From NCBI RefSeq assembly GCF_000178115.2, contig NC_014828.1, positions 2,916,001-2,980,000 of the forward strand: a DNA stretch of 64,000 nt, read 5' to 3'. Of the stretch, positions 8,173-17,134 are shown piece after piece. Both the position numbers and the translations under genes were made by a program. The DNA comes from Ethanoligenens harbinense YUAN-3 (GTDB taxonomy: Bacteria > Bacillota > Clostridia > Oscillospirales > Ethanoligenentaceae). Within the stretch, counting starts at the first letter, position 1, and every line of letters begins with the position of its first letter. The notes beneath the pieces were generated by a model. The model was given only the letters and a program-made list of their open reading frames with translations, searched no databases and was not told the origin of the DNA.

Positions 8173-9540
8173 ATGGACCCGGACGGTGGCATGTTGTTGC
8201 TGCAGTTGCTCCTCATTGTGGTTCTGATTCTGGTCAACGCGTTTTTTGCCGCGTCGGAAATGGCGGTGGTCACGGCCAACGATCAGAATATCGAGCGGCT
8301 CGCCGACGAAGGCGACCCCAAGGCCAAACGCCTGCTGCAGATGCTCTCGCAGCCCAGCAATTTTCTGGCGTCCATCCAGGTGGGCATCACGTTTGCGGGA
8401 CTGCTGGCCAGCGCCGCGGCCAGCGAAAGTTTCTCCAACCGTATCGCGCAGGCGCTGTCGGGCTCCCCGCTGCCGCCTTCGCTCATCAAAGTCATCTCCG
8501 TCGCCATCATCACCCTCGCCCTTTCCTATTTTCAACTGGTGCTGGGCGAGCTGGTGCCCAAGCGGCTGGCCATGCACCAGGCGGACAAGGTGGCCCTGCA
8601 TGTTACCGGCGTACTGCATTTCGTATCGGTGGCGTTCCGCCCGTTCGTCTGGATGCTGGCGGTGTCCACCAATGCCATCACCCGGCTGTTCGGCGTGAGT
8701 GAGCAGCCCGAAGAGCGCAAGGTGACCGAAGAACAGATTCGCATGATGGTGGATATGGGCGAGGAAAAAGGTACCATCGGCGAAAGTGAAAAGGAAATGA
8801 TCAACAACGTCTTCGAGTTCGACGACCGCATTGCCGCCGATATCATGACGCACCGCACCGACATTTCCGCCGCCGAAATCACCGCCCCGCTGGAGGAAGT
8901 GATGCAGATTGCTTTGGCGGAAGGGTATTCCCGCATTCCCATCTATGAGGACGACCTCGACAACATCGTGGGCGTCGTCTATGTCAAGGACCTGCTGCGC
9001 TATGTGGGCAAGCCGCTCGAAAAGGCTTTGGCGCCCAAAGACGTGATGCGCCCGCCGCTTTTCGTGCCCGAAACCAAGAAATGCCGCGAGCTGTTCAGCG
9101 CGCTCACCGCGCGCAAGCAGCACATGGCCGTGGTCATCGACGAATACGGCGGCACCTCCGGCATCGTCACCATGGAGGACCTGGTGGAGTCCATCGTGGG
9201 CGATATTCAGGACGAATACGACCACGAAGAGGAAGAGTTCTCGGTCATCGACGAATCCAACTTTTTCATAGAAGGCACCGCCAACCTCGAGGAAGTCAGC
9301 GACCTGCTCGAGGTCGAGTTGCCCGAAGGCGAATACGACACCGTCGCGGGCCTTATCATCGACCGGCTCGGCCATATCCCTTCGCCGGGCGAACATCCCA
9401 GCGTGGAAATAAACGGCGTGGTCTTCACGGTGGAGGAAGTCGACGAGCGGCGCATCGAAAAGATACGCGCGCACAAGCTGCCGCACGAGACCGTGACGCC
9501 CGACGGCGGAGCGCCGGGCGGAACCGCTTCAAAAGAATGA
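8173..9540 (+). CDS. CNNM/CBS-domain membrane protein (CorC/HlyC, 'hemolysin' family)
   Basis: A 455-residue integral membrane protein of the CNNM-CorC group, linked in studied members to Mg2+/Co2+ homeostasis or efflux; the 'hemolysin' label is historical. An N-terminal CNNM (DUF21) domain with several membrane helices (about 7-27, 65-90, 100-122, 140-160) includes the family hallmark LGELVPKRLA. Two CBS domains follow (about 210-330: IMTHRTDI, YSRIPIYEDDLDNIVGVVYV, GGTSGIVTMEDLVE). The C-terminal CorC_HlyC domain is about 350-430. AAGGAG lies 10 bases before ATG 8173. Probably co-transcribed with the exonuclease III gene 29 bases downstream. Confidence 0.92.
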   Translation: MDPDGGMLLLQLLLIVVLILVNAFFAASEMAVVTANDQNIERLADEGDPKAKRLLQMLSQPSNFLASIQVGITFAGLLASAAASESFSNRIAQALSGSPLPPSLIKVISVAIITLALSYFQLVLGELVPKRLAMHQADKVALHVTGVLHFVSVAFRPFVWMLAVSTNAITRLFGVSEQPEERKVTEEQIRMMVDMGEEKGTIGESEKEMINNVFEFDDRIAADIMTHRTDISAAEITAPLEEVMQIALAEGYSRIPIYEDDLDNIVGVVYVKDLLRYVGKPLEKALAPKDVMRPPLFVPETKKCRELFSALTARKQHMAVVIDEYGGTSGIVTMEDLVESIVGDIQDEYDHEEEEFSVIDESNFFIEGTANLEEVSDLLEVELPEGEYDTVAGLIIDRLGHIPSPGEHPSVEINGVVFTVEEVDERRIEKIRAHKLPHETVTPDGGAPGGTASKE

Positions 9541-9569
9541 AAAGCCCGCGCACATGAGGAAAACAGAAA

Positions 9570-10340
9570 ATGAAACTGATCTCCTGGAATGTCAACGGCC
9601 TGCGGGCCTGCATGCAAAAAGGCTTCGCCGACTTTTTCAACCGGGAAGAGGCGGATATCTTCTGCGTACAGGAAACCAAAATGCACCCGGAGCAGGCGGA
9701 TTTCGCATTCGACGGCTACCAAAGCTTCTGGAACAGCGCGGAGAAAAAAGGCTATTCCGGCACGGCGGTCTTCACGCGCGTGCCACCGCTTTCCGTGCGG
9801 TATGACATGGGTGAGCCCGAGCACACCGGCGAGGGGCGCGTCATCACCGTCGAATCCGAGGCATTCTTCCTGGTGAACGTCTACACGCCCAACTCCCAGC
9901 GCGACCTCGTGCGGCTGGACTACCGCATGCGCTGGGAGGACGCCTTCCGCGCCTATCTGCTCACACTCAACCGGGACAAGCCCGTGGTCGTCTGCGGCGA
10001 CATGAACGTGGCGCACAGGGAGATCGACATCAAAAACCCCAAGTCCAACATCCACAACGCGGGGTTCACCCCCGAGGAACGGCAGAAGATGACCGATCTG
10101 CTGGAAGCGGGCTTCATCGATACGTTCCGCGCGCTCTATCCCGAGCAGAAAGACGCCTACACCTGGTGGTCCTATATGCGCAAGGCCCGGGAACGCAACG
10201 CCGGCTGGCGCATCGACTATTTTCTGGTGTCGGACAGGCTGCGCGGCCAGGTCGAAGACAGCACCATCTACGCCGATGTGCCGGGCAGCGACCACTGCCC
10301 GGTGGGTCTTTTGCTGCATACCGGCGGCTCTCCGGCATAA
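9570..10340 (+). CDS. xth: Exodeoxyribonuclease III / AP endonuclease
   Basis: A 256-residue Mg2+-dependent endonuclease/exonuclease/phosphatase-fold enzyme for base-excision repair of abasic sites. Family blocks are all present: SWNVNGLRA (Asn), QETKMHPEQ (Glu metal ligand), NVYTPNS, VCGDMNVAHREIDI (Asp/Asn catalytic pair), DAYTWWSYM, WRIDYFLVSD and SDHCPV (catalytic His). Length matches the family. GAGG is located 8 bases before the ATG. It follows the CorC-like gene in the same orientation and lacks a promoter of its own that I can see. Confidence 0.95.
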   Translation: MKLISWNVNGLRACMQKGFADFFNREEADIFCVQETKMHPEQADFAFDGYQSFWNSAEKKGYSGTAVFTRVPPLSVRYDMGEPEHTGEGRVITVESEAFFLVNVYTPNSQRDLVRLDYRMRWEDAFRAYLLTLNRDKPVVVCGDMNVAHREIDIKNPKSNIHNAGFTPEERQKMTDLLEAGFIDTFRALYPEQKDAYTWWSYMRKARERNAGWRIDYFLVSDRLRGQVEDSTIYADVPGSDHCPVGLLLHTGGSPA

Positions 10341-10703
10341 AAATCGGATTTTCACGTTCTATTCATAAAAATCGCCCGAAAAATTGATATAATACATACT
10401 ATATGACAAAAGCGGCGCCTGATTGGGGAGACGCCGTGCCGGACCGCGTTTCCGTGCGCTGCACAAGCGGGCCGGTCCATACGACAACCGACACCGACAG
10501 GGTCTGTTGAAAAGCATATCCAGGACGGAATCAAACGGGATTTTTTCGTCAGATAAAGCGGGAACCGGCGCGAACCCTCGCTGGATTCACAAGGATTCTT
10601 GCGAAATATGACGAAATAGAGCGCCGCAGATTTCAAAACGGCGGCTTTTTCAACATGCCCAGATAGAAAATCATTGAAAATCATGGCGTGAAAGGGTGCG
10701 TAT
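10341..10703. other. Intergenic region with MITE-like element
   Basis: These 363 bases contain a TATAAT at 10388-10393 (a possible -10 with no good -35), a local hairpin GGCG/CGCC around 10413-10435, and the inverted-repeat element at 10500-10660. No protein-coding gene is visible. Confidence 0.6.
10500..10660. mobile_element. Candidate 161-bp MITE-like inverted-repeat element
   Basis: The left end GGGTCTGTTGAAAAGC and the reverse complement of the right end, GGGCATGTTGAAAAAGC, agree at most positions with one indel. Inside, a second complementary pair TTTCGTCA (about 10547) and TGACGAAA (about 10610) makes a nested fold. It is non-coding and sits just before the ATG of the glycosidase-like gene. 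I see no clear target duplication and no second copy in this window, so a folded leader RNA is the alternative. Confidence 0.4.
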
Positions 10704-11750
10704 ATGGACGCGCAGATCAATCCGGGCGGTCAAAAACCGCCCCTGTTTTCCCATCGGCTGGCAGCCCGTGTGCTGCGCATCGCGGCGGTCGTGCTGGCGG
10801 ATATCGTGGTGGCGGCCGGTATCGGCGTGGTGCTCCTGCGCTATGGCCCGTTTGAAAACACCCGCCAGTTCATCATCGGCTCGGCCATGTCCAGCTTCCA
10901 GCATCAGTACATTGCCAAATGGATCTTCACCCAGCCGGAAATCGACCGGGTGATCCACAAATCCACCGCTTCCTCCACCCAGAAGCAGGATCTTTCCGCC
11001 GTCAATCCCACGGGCACGACAGACAGCAGCATCGTGCTCAGCAAGATCGGCGACGGCCTGCAAGGCTATGCGCTGGAAATCAAAAATCCGCTGCGGGTGC
11101 ACGTGGCCTGCACGTCCTATATCGGCACGCGCGGCGAATTCGTGAGCGCGCTGGCCGAAAAGAACAATGCCGTGGCGGCCATCAACGGCGGCGGGTTCAG
11201 CACCGGGGCCGACACCACCGGCACCGGGGCCATCCCGTCGGATTTTGTGTTCTCAAACGGCAAGCTGATCTGGAAAGACGACGCGCTCAAGACCAGCAAG
11301 CTGCCCGCCACCGACGACCATGAATCGGTGAACGTGGTGGCGCTCAATGATAAAGGCGTGCTGATCGTGGGAGACTACACCATTGACCAGTTGCAGAGCA
11401 TGAACGTGACCGAAGCGGTGGACCTGCACGGCTACAAGCCCCTTGTGCTCGACGGCAAGGTGCAGTATACCGACGACGGCGGCAAGGGCGTGCAGCCGCG
11501 CACCGCCATCGGCCAGAAAAAGGACGGCACCATCGTGCTGCTGGTGATCGACGGCAGGCAGGCGGGCACATCCGGCGCGCGCCTGAACCAGCTTGCAAAC
11601 CTGCTCGCCAACCAGTACGACTGCTGGACGGCGGCCAATCTGGACGGCGGCGCGTCTACAGCGATGTATTACCAGGGCAATATCATCAACAAACCCAGCG
11701 CCATCTTCGGCGAGCGCACGGTCGCCACCGCCTTTTACGTGAGCAAATAA
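10704..11750 (+). CDS. Membrane-anchored phosphodiester glycosidase (NAGPA-like) domain protein
   Basis: A 348-residue protein with a short cytoplasmic N-terminus, one membrane helix (about 25-50) and an extracellular phosphodiester glycosidase domain (NAGPA/DUF2233). That family cleaves GlcNAc-phosphodiesters or acts in exopolysaccharide and teichoic acid metabolism. Supporting motifs are AINGGGFSTGADTTGTGAIP, PRTAIGQKKDGTIVLLVIDG, and near the end AANLDGGASTAMYYQG with the usual Asp-Gly-Gly-x-Ser/Thr site. The start has GAAAGGG ten bases before ATG. A second membrane protein follows after 47 bases, presumably in the same operon. Substrate is not deducible. Confidence 0.85.
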   Translation: MDAQINPGGQKPPLFSHRLAARVLRIAAVVLADIVVAAGIGVVLLRYGPFENTRQFIIGSAMSSFQHQYIAKWIFTQPEIDRVIHKSTASSTQKQDLSAVNPTGTTDSSIVLSKIGDGLQGYALEIKNPLRVHVACTSYIGTRGEFVSALAEKNNAVAAINGGGFSTGADTTGTGAIPSDFVFSNGKLIWKDDALKTSKLPATDDHESVNVVALNDKGVLIVGDYTIDQLQSMNVTEAVDLHGYKPLVLDGKVQYTDDGGKGVQPRTAIGQKKDGTIVLLVIDGRQAGTSGARLNQLANLLANQYDCWTAANLDGGASTAMYYQGNIINKPSAIFGERTVATAFYVSK

Positions 11751-11797
11751 ACCGCGCAGGCTGCCGCCGCGGCACAGGCGCAGAGGGAGGAACCTGT

Positions 11798-13120
11798 TTG
11801 CACTTCAATCTGCATATCAAATTGGATAAGAAAAAACTGTTCCGGTACGGCGCCCTTTTCCTTGCGGGGCTGGCTGTGCTGGTCGGCGCGGAAGCCGGCG
11901 TGTTATATTATCTGAACAACGTATATCTGCACGAAAACGACCACTACCAGGTGACCCGCCTGTCCTCGTCGTCTTCCCAGTCGCAGAAGCATCACGCGCT
12001 GACACTGAGCAGTGCCGCGCAGGACATCAGCGTTTCACACGACGGCAACTATCTGGCCTATCTGGAAAACGGCACCATCCAGATCGCGGATATGACGAGC
12101 GGGCAACTCACCACCGTACCCGCGCAGAAAAACCGCGTCGTTTCTTACTTCAAATGGGTCTATGACCACGACCGTCTCATCATCGTGGAAAAGAACACGC
12201 CCGGCAGCGGCAGCGCGGACGATTCCGTCTCATCTTCCTCGGGCACGAAATCCTCCCGTTCAAGCTCTTCGGATGATTATTTTGCGGAGTTTTACAGCTT
12301 CGACATGTCGGACAAGTCCATTCAGCTGGTGCGCGACTACATGAACGACAATGACGTGCGGATTTCCCTGAATAGCGCGAGCGACAGCATCACCGACATG
12401 GATATGTCGACCGAGACCGTGGTCACCTACCTCAAGATCACCAGTTCCGCCGGGCGCAGCCGCCTGTGGGAAGCCAACATTACGGTACGCAACGCGGCGC
12501 TCTCCGACCTGCCCACCCACAACATCGGCAAAATCCAGTCTCTCAAATCCAGCGACGGCCTGCTCTACGAAGACAGCGACACCGGGCATGTCTACCTCTA
12601 CAGCGCCAAAAAGGAAACCAGCACGATCTTTTCCGTGAACGGACAGAAAGATCTGCGACTGCTGGGCTTCGACCAGAGCGACAACCAGTATTTCGGCATC
12701 GTGCAGAACAATCTGGTCACCTCCATCGCCTACGGCAACCCGCTCACCCAGACCTGGCAGACCATCTCCCTGCCCGTCCCGACCGACCCCGCGGCGATCC
12801 TGGTCGCATACAACGGCACCGTTTATGTGAACGACCCGTCCGCGTACACCATGAAAGAACTGGCGGACGGGAAGGCCACGGCTTACACCGGCAGCGTCGC
12901 CGGCATCTACGACAGCGGATTTTACACACTGGACAGCGGCGTGGTGACAGATCACCCGGTAAGCACCGCAGCCTCCTCCGGCGTATCGTCGGCCGCCTCA
13001 GGCTCCACCGCCTCCGGAACACCTTCTGCCGCCGCTTCGTCCTCCAAAGGCAGCATCTCGCTTTCCGTGGCGTCGGCCACGTCCGAACGATACAAAAGCT
13101 CTTCCGCCTCGTCCAAATGA
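11798..13120 (+). CDS. Membrane-anchored protein, probable propeller-like ectodomain, unknown function
   Basis: A 440-residue protein not assigned to a family. It has a basic N-terminus, one membrane anchor (about 13-37), then an ectodomain with repeated strand patterns such as SVSHDGNYLAYLENGTIQIA that recall TolB/WD40-like beta-propellers. A serine-rich insert lies at about 145-162 and a Ser/Ala-rich low-complexity tail from about 385. The start is a TTG at 11798, supported by GGGAGGAACC immediately upstream; no ATG fits. It follows the phosphodiester-glycosidase-like gene and ends at a shared terminator, so a joint role at the cell envelope is inferred. Confidence 0.75.
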   Translation: MHFNLHIKLDKKKLFRYGALFLAGLAVLVGAEAGVLYYLNNVYLHENDHYQVTRLSSSSSQSQKHHALTLSSAAQDISVSHDGNYLAYLENGTIQIADMTSGQLTTVPAQKNRVVSYFKWVYDHDRLIIVEKNTPGSGSADDSVSSSSGTKSSRSSSSDDYFAEFYSFDMSDKSIQLVRDYMNDNDVRISLNSASDSITDMDMSTETVVTYLKITSSAGRSRLWEANITVRNAALSDLPTHNIGKIQSLKSSDGLLYEDSDTGHVYLYSAKKETSTIFSVNGQKDLRLLGFDQSDNQYFGIVQNNLVTSIAYGNPLTQTWQTISLPVPTDPAAILVAYNGTVYVNDPSAYTMKELADGKATAYTGSVAGIYDSGFYTLDSGVVTDHPVSTAASSGVSSAASGSTASGTPSAAASSSKGSISLSVASATSERYKSSSASSK

Positions 13121-13130
13121 ATGCAACATA

Positions 13131-13170
13131 AAAAGGCCCGCGCCGGACAACAATCCGGCGCGGGCCTTTT
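13131..13170. terminator. Bidirectional terminator
   Basis: A 17-bp perfect stem (13131-13147 with 13154-13170, AAAAGGCCCGCGCCGGA and its complement) and a 6-base loop lie between two convergent genes. Confidence 0.92.
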
Positions 13171-13194
13171 CGACTGCCGCAAAACGGCTGGATT

Positions 13195-14916
13195 TTATTT
13201 CAACAGTTCCCGCATCGCATGCTCATACCGATCGAGCAACGCGTTTGCCGCGTCGGCGCTTTCCCCTTTGACCAGCAGATACAGCTTCACTTTCGGCTCG
13301 GTGCCCGACGGCCGCACGATGACGGTATTGCCGTCTTCCAGTTCATAATACAGCACGTCGGATTCCGGCAGCCCGGTGGGTTCGGATCTGCGCTTGCCCA
13401 CCACCTGGCGGGTGCCTTTGAGGTAATCGCGCTCGGCCACCACCTTCACGCCGGCAATCTCCTCCAGCGTTTCGGAGCGCAGGTGCTTCATCAGTTCTTC
13501 CATGCGCTCGGTGGCGTTGAACCCTTCCATTTTGATGCTGACGGTGCGTTCGGCATAATTGCCGTATTTCGCATACAGCGCCTGCAGGGCTTCAAAGAGC
13601 GTCACGCCTTTGTTTTTATACCAGGCGGCCATCTCGGCGATGAGCATGGACGCAACCACGGCGTCTTTGTCGCGCGCATAGGTACCCGCGAGGTACCCAT
13701 AGCTCTCCTCAAACCCGAGCAGGAACGTGTGCGCGCCCGAGGCCTCGAATTCCTTGATCTTTTCGCCGATGAATTTGAAACCGGTGAGCACGCGGAACAG
13801 GGTCACGCCGCTCTGCGCGCAGATGGGGTTGATCATAGCGGTGGAAACGATGGTGCTCACTACCGCGCCGTTTTCCGGCAGAGTGCCCTTTTCCTTTTTC
13901 GCGGAAATGATATAGTCTGTGAGCAGGATACCAACCTGATTACCCGTCAGGCTGACATATTCGCCTGCGGCGTCCCGCACGATGATGCCCACACGGTCGG
14001 CGTCCGGGTCGGTACCGATGATGAGATCAATATTCTCTTTCTTGGCCAGCTCGATGGCGATGGAAAAGCCCTCTTTTTCTTCCGGGTTGGGCGACTTCAC
14101 AGTGGGGAAATCTCCGTTGGGCTGCATCTGCTCGGCCACCGGCAGAATATGCTTGAACCCTGCCCGACGCAGCACTTCCGGCACCAGGCGGTAGCCGGTG
14201 CCATGAAAGGGTGTATAGACGATCTTGAACGTATCGGCCACGGCGGCCACCGCTTCGGGGCAGGCCGCTTGCTCCAGCACATGCGCCATGAATTTTTCGT
14301 CGATCTCGGCGCCGATGGTGCGGATGAGCCCCTGCGCCTGCGCGGCGGCATAGTCCGCCACATGCACATCGTTGAAAATATCATTTTCCCGAATCTGCTT
14401 GAGCACCTCGGCCGCCTTTTCGGGACCCAACTGCGCACCGTCTTCCCAATAGACTTTATAGCCGTTGTACTCCTTGGGATTGTGGCTGGCGGTGACGTTG
14501 ACCCCCGCGATGCAGTTGAGCTCGCGGATGGCAAACGAAAGCTCCGGCGTGGGACGCAGCTCGTCGAACACATAGCTGCGGATGCCCGCGGCGGCCAGCA
14601 CGCGCGCCGTTTCCATCGCAAACTCGCGCGAGTGGTTGCGGCAGTCGTGCGCGATGGCCACGCCACGATCCTTCGCCTCCTGCCCTTCGGCGGCAATCAC
14701 ATTTGCAAGGCCCTGCGTGGCCTGCCTGACGGTATAGACATTCATCCGGTTGAGTCCGGCGGCCATAATGCCGCGCAGCCCCGCCGTGCCAAACGCCAGC
14801 ATAGAGCCAAACCGGTTCTCCACCTCGCCGGGACGAGCGGCGGCAGCCAGCAGTTCTTCTTTGGTCGCCGGATCTGTTTGGGAAAGCCAACGCTCATATT
14901 CAATCGTATAACTCAT
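13195..14916 (-). CDS. Phosphoglucomutase / phosphomannomutase, alpha-D-phosphohexomutase family
   Basis: A 573-residue enzyme interconverting hexose 1- and 6-phosphates, feeding glycogen, envelope glycolipid and surface polysaccharide synthesis. Four signature loops are intact: TASHNPKEYNGYKVYW (phosphoserine at the active site), GTDPDADRVGI (Mg2+ ligands), GFEESYGYLAG (sugar-binding loop) and RPSGTEPKVKLYL (phosphate loop). Size and motif spacing match the PgcA-type phosphoglucomutases of Firmicutes. GAGGG precedes ATG 14916. Its 3' end faces the bidirectional terminator at 13131-13170. Confidence 0.94.
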   Translation of the reverse strand: MSYTIEYERWLSQTDPATKEELLAAAARPGEVENRFGSMLAFGTAGLRGIMAAGLNRMNVYTVRQATQGLANVIAAEGQEAKDRGVAIAHDCRNHSREFAMETARVLAAAGIRSYVFDELRPTPELSFAIRELNCIAGVNVTASHNPKEYNGYKVYWEDGAQLGPEKAAEVLKQIRENDIFNDVHVADYAAAQAQGLIRTIGAEIDEKFMAHVLEQAACPEAVAAVADTFKIVYTPFHGTGYRLVPEVLRRAGFKHILPVAEQMQPNGDFPTVKSPNPEEKEGFSIAIELAKKENIDLIIGTDPDADRVGIIVRDAAGEYVSLTGNQVGILLTDYIISAKKEKGTLPENGAVVSTIVSTAMINPICAQSGVTLFRVLTGFKFIGEKIKEFEASGAHTFLLGFEESYGYLAGTYARDKDAVVASMLIAEMAAWYKNKGVTLFEALQALYAKYGNYAERTVSIKMEGFNATERMEELMKHLRSETLEEIAGVKVVAERDYLKGTRQVVGKRRSEPTGLPESDVLYYELEDGNTVIVRPSGTEPKVKLYLLVKGESADAANALLDRYEHAMRELLK

Positions 14917-15004
14917 GATATGTCCCTCACTTTCAATTTTGAACAGGACCGTGATCTGTGGGAAAAACCAGTGAATCGGGCAAAAACGGCATGCACGGCA
15001 GCCG

Positions 15005-15658
15005 TCACAGTCTCAGGCCGCAGGCATCCACCGCCCGATCTACGGCGGCCGCAAACGTACGGTAGAGACGTGCGCCGTCCCTGGCAGCGGCATCATTCCC
15101 TTCTCTGTCCGTCAGCCTGGCGAACGTCCGGCCGAGCTCATCGGCCGGGTCGTCCGCGCCGCGCAGGCTGAGCGTATAGAACGACTGTGCGCCGGAAGTG
15201 GTCATCTGTTTATAAAAATTGGGGTATTCCCCTTCCAGCGTCTCATTAAACGCGCTGCGCGCCACATCCGCCAGCACCTTGCCGGGCAGACGGGCGGCCA
15301 GTTCGTCGTACACCGCGCAGGACAGAACCAGCCGACAGTGCAGATGCACCCTGCCGGCCACACTGCCGGCGCAATAGGCCGCGATGTCTTCGGCCATCAC
15401 CTGCCGAGCCAGTTCCCCGCCCAATGCACGGGCACGCTCCAAGTCGCCGTTTCGCCTGCGGTGCTCCAATTCCTCCGCCGCACGCAGCGCTTCTTCTTCC
15501 GGCTGGTTTCTGCGCTCCTGCCCGGCGATCTTGATGTCGCTGTCGTCTTCTTCAAGCGCCATGCAAAACAGGCCGCCCGGCACGGCGGCCGTGCGCGGCC
15601 GCCGCATGGCCGCCCACAGGGCCGACAGGCTCATCAGGATAACAAACAACCACAGCAT
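15005..15658 (-). CDS. Membrane-anchored protein of unknown function
   Basis: I do not recognise this 217-residue protein. The N-terminal 18 residues (MLWLFVILMSLSALWAAM) form a membrane anchor or uncleaved signal. A charged Glu/Arg-rich helical stretch follows (about 35-85), then a compact C-terminal half with Cys, Tyr and Trp-poor helices. ATG 15658 is chosen because AAAGGAGGGG lies just upstream; upstream codons belong to the preceding gene region. It is the last gene of a three-gene minus-strand operon after the PHP phosphoesterase and TSCPD protein (74-base gap). Confidence 0.65.
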   Translation of the reverse strand: MLWLFVILMSLSALWAAMRRPRTAAVPGGLFCMALEEDDSDIKIAGQERRNQPEEEALRAAEELEHRRRNGDLERARALGGELARQVMAEDIAAYCAGSVAGRVHLHCRLVLSCAVYDELAARLPGKVLADVARSAFNETLEGEYPNFYKQMTTSGAQSFYTLSLRGADDPADELGRTFARLTDREGNDAAARDGARLYRTFAAAVDRAVDACGLRL

Positions 15659-15732
15659 GCCGCTCCCCTCCTTTTCCCCCGGCGGGCCGGGGTTCCGCCC
15701 GGCCGTCCAAAATTTTTCTGCACTGTCCGGAA

Positions 15733-16029
15733 TCAATCCCCCGTGTGTTTCTCCGCGGTGTCTTTCGCCGAATCGTTCTCTTCGGACAGCGCCTGCTCCA
15801 GCGCCTTTGCCAGTTCCGCCGGGCAGGATGTGCTCCGGCCGCCGCACGGCACATGCTGCAGCCGGCCGATCACATCTTCGACTTTCATGCCCTTCGCCAA
15901 ACCGGCCACGCCCTGCGTGTTGCCCGGGCAGCCGCCCACAAACTGTACGCTCCGGATAATTCCATTCTCGATCTCCAGGATGATGCTCCTTGTGCAGACC
16001 TCATCGCTTGGGGTATATACATAACGCAT
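15733..16029 (-). CDS. Small TSCPD-domain protein
   Basis: A 98-residue protein of the TSCPD domain family, found alone in many Clostridia and as the C-terminal domain of some B12-dependent ribonucleotide reductases; it may be a metal- or nucleic-acid-binding module, function unproven. Key features are the CTRSI segment, FVGGCPGNTQGVAGL and the CGGRSTSCPAELAKAL motif giving four cysteines in conserved positions. ATG 16029 has GGAG 11 bases upstream and removes an unsupported N-terminal extension overlapping the PHP gene. The C-terminal 20 residues are an acidic tail. Confidence 0.82.
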   Translation of the reverse strand: MRYVYTPSDEVCTRSIILEIENGIIRSVQFVGGCPGNTQGVAGLAKGMKVEDVIGRLQHVPCGGRSTSCPAELAKALEQALSEENDSAKDTAEKHTGD

Positions 16030-16073
16030 GATCCAAAAAACTCCATTCCGCCGTTTGACGGCACCTGTTTGCT

Positions 16074-16961
16074 TCACCAAATCATCGGCGGATCTGCCGC
16101 GCCCCCCCCGCCGGGCCTTTGCGCCCGCGCCCCGCTTTCCAACGCGGCCAGAAAACGATCCAGTTCGTCGCCTTCCAGCCCTTTTTTGAACAGGGGGTTG
16201 ACGCGCGACCGGTAATACCCGTGGAAATCCGAGCCGCCGGTAACCACCAGACCGTGGTGCGCCGCCGCTTCCAGCGCCGTCTGCTCATCGGCTTCGCTGT
16301 GGAACGGATGGTGCGCCTCGATGCCGTCCAGCCCCAGCGCGCAGAGTTCGTCCAGAATGTCGAAGTTGCGGTAAAGCCCGGGATGCGCCAGCACCACCAG
16401 ACCGCCGCTGCTTTTTGCCACCCGGACAGCATCACGCGCGTCGGGATAGTGTGTTTCCACCAGTGCGAACCCACCCTTGCTGTGGGAAAAACAGGCCGTC
16501 CACAGCTCGCCGAACATGGCCAGCGAAAAGCCCATGTCCATCAGCGCGGCGAGGATATGCTGTTTATAGACGGCATTGCTCTCCGCCGCGCAGGCGCGCA
16601 CCGCCTCTTCCGAGACGGGGTAGCGCGCCCGGACCTTTTCGATCATGGCCAGTGAAGCGCGCTCGCGGTCCCGCAGGGTCTCCGCGCAAAGCGCCAGCAA
16701 CTCATCCGGTTTGGGCGGCGCATAGCAGAGCAGATGCACCTTTTTGCCGCGCACATGATCGTAGGCCGATATCTCCAGCCCCGGTATCACGCGCAGACCG
16801 GTGCCCGCCGCCGCTTTCTGGGCGCGCGCCACGCCGTCCATGCTGTCGTGGTCGGTCACAGCCAGGCAATCCAACCCGATGCGCACGGCGTATGCCGCCA
16901 ACTCCTCCACGCGCATCGAACCGTCCGATACCCGCGTATGACAGTGCAGATCCCCCCGCAT
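16074..16961 (-). CDS. PHP-domain phosphoesterase
   Basis: A 295-residue metal-dependent phosphoesterase. PHP motifs are present in order: DLHCHTRVSDG (metal-binding His pair), AVTDHDSMDG, PGLEISAY (Glu ligand), VVLAHPGLY, and GSDFHGYY near the C-terminus. Closest characterised relatives hydrolyse 3',5'-nucleoside bisphosphates or 5' nucleotides from RNA ends, which is the inferred activity. AAAAGGAGGTG lies upstream of ATG 16961. It is the first gene of the operon with the TSCPD protein and has a good promoter 60 bases upstream. The end is Gly/Ala-rich and variable. Confidence 0.88.
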   Translation of the reverse strand: MRGDLHCHTRVSDGSMRVEELAAYAVRIGLDCLAVTDHDSMDGVARAQKAAAGTGLRVIPGLEISAYDHVRGKKVHLLCYAPPKPDELLALCAETLRDRERASLAMIEKVRARYPVSEEAVRACAAESNAVYKQHILAALMDMGFSLAMFGELWTACFSHSKGGFALVETHYPDARDAVRVAKSSGGLVVLAHPGLYRNFDILDELCALGLDGIEAHHPFHSEADEQTALEAAAHHGLVVTGGSDFHGYYRSRVNPLFKKGLEGDELDRFLAALESGARAQRPGGGGAADPPMIW

Positions 16962-17024
16962 GAGCCCCGCACCTCCTTTTGCGCCGGACGCGCCATCATG
17001 TGAAATTTGCTGTTTCTATTGGAT

Positions 17025-17053
17025 ATTATAGCGTATTTATATTGTGAATTCAA
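17025..17053 (-). promoter_or_regulatory. Sigma-A promoter for the PHP/TSCPD operon
   Basis: Minus-strand TTGAAT (17053-17048), 17-base spacer, TATAAT (17030-17025). Confidence 0.8.
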
Positions 17054-17084
17054 ACGAAAATTTGCCTATTCCGTCCAGAAAAAC

Positions 17085-17114
17085 AAACGCGCCCGCCGAC
17101 AGGCGGACGCGTTT
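17085..17114 (-). terminator. Terminator of the ABC exporter operon
   Basis: Stem AAACGCG-C-CCGCC / GGCGG-A-CGCGTTT with one mismatch and loop GACA; minus-strand transcript continues into GTTTTTCT. Confidence 0.8.
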
Positions 17115-17134
17115 GAAAATGGAAGCTCGTCCAA

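Noticed and set aside
10623..10650. Terminator GCCGC/GCGGC followed by TTTTT
   Set aside because: Only five pairs with a 13-base loop; better explained as part of the inverted-repeat element at 10500-10660.
12260..12955. Opposite-strand open frames in the propeller-like gene
   Set aside because: Shadow frames with no ribosome site or motif.
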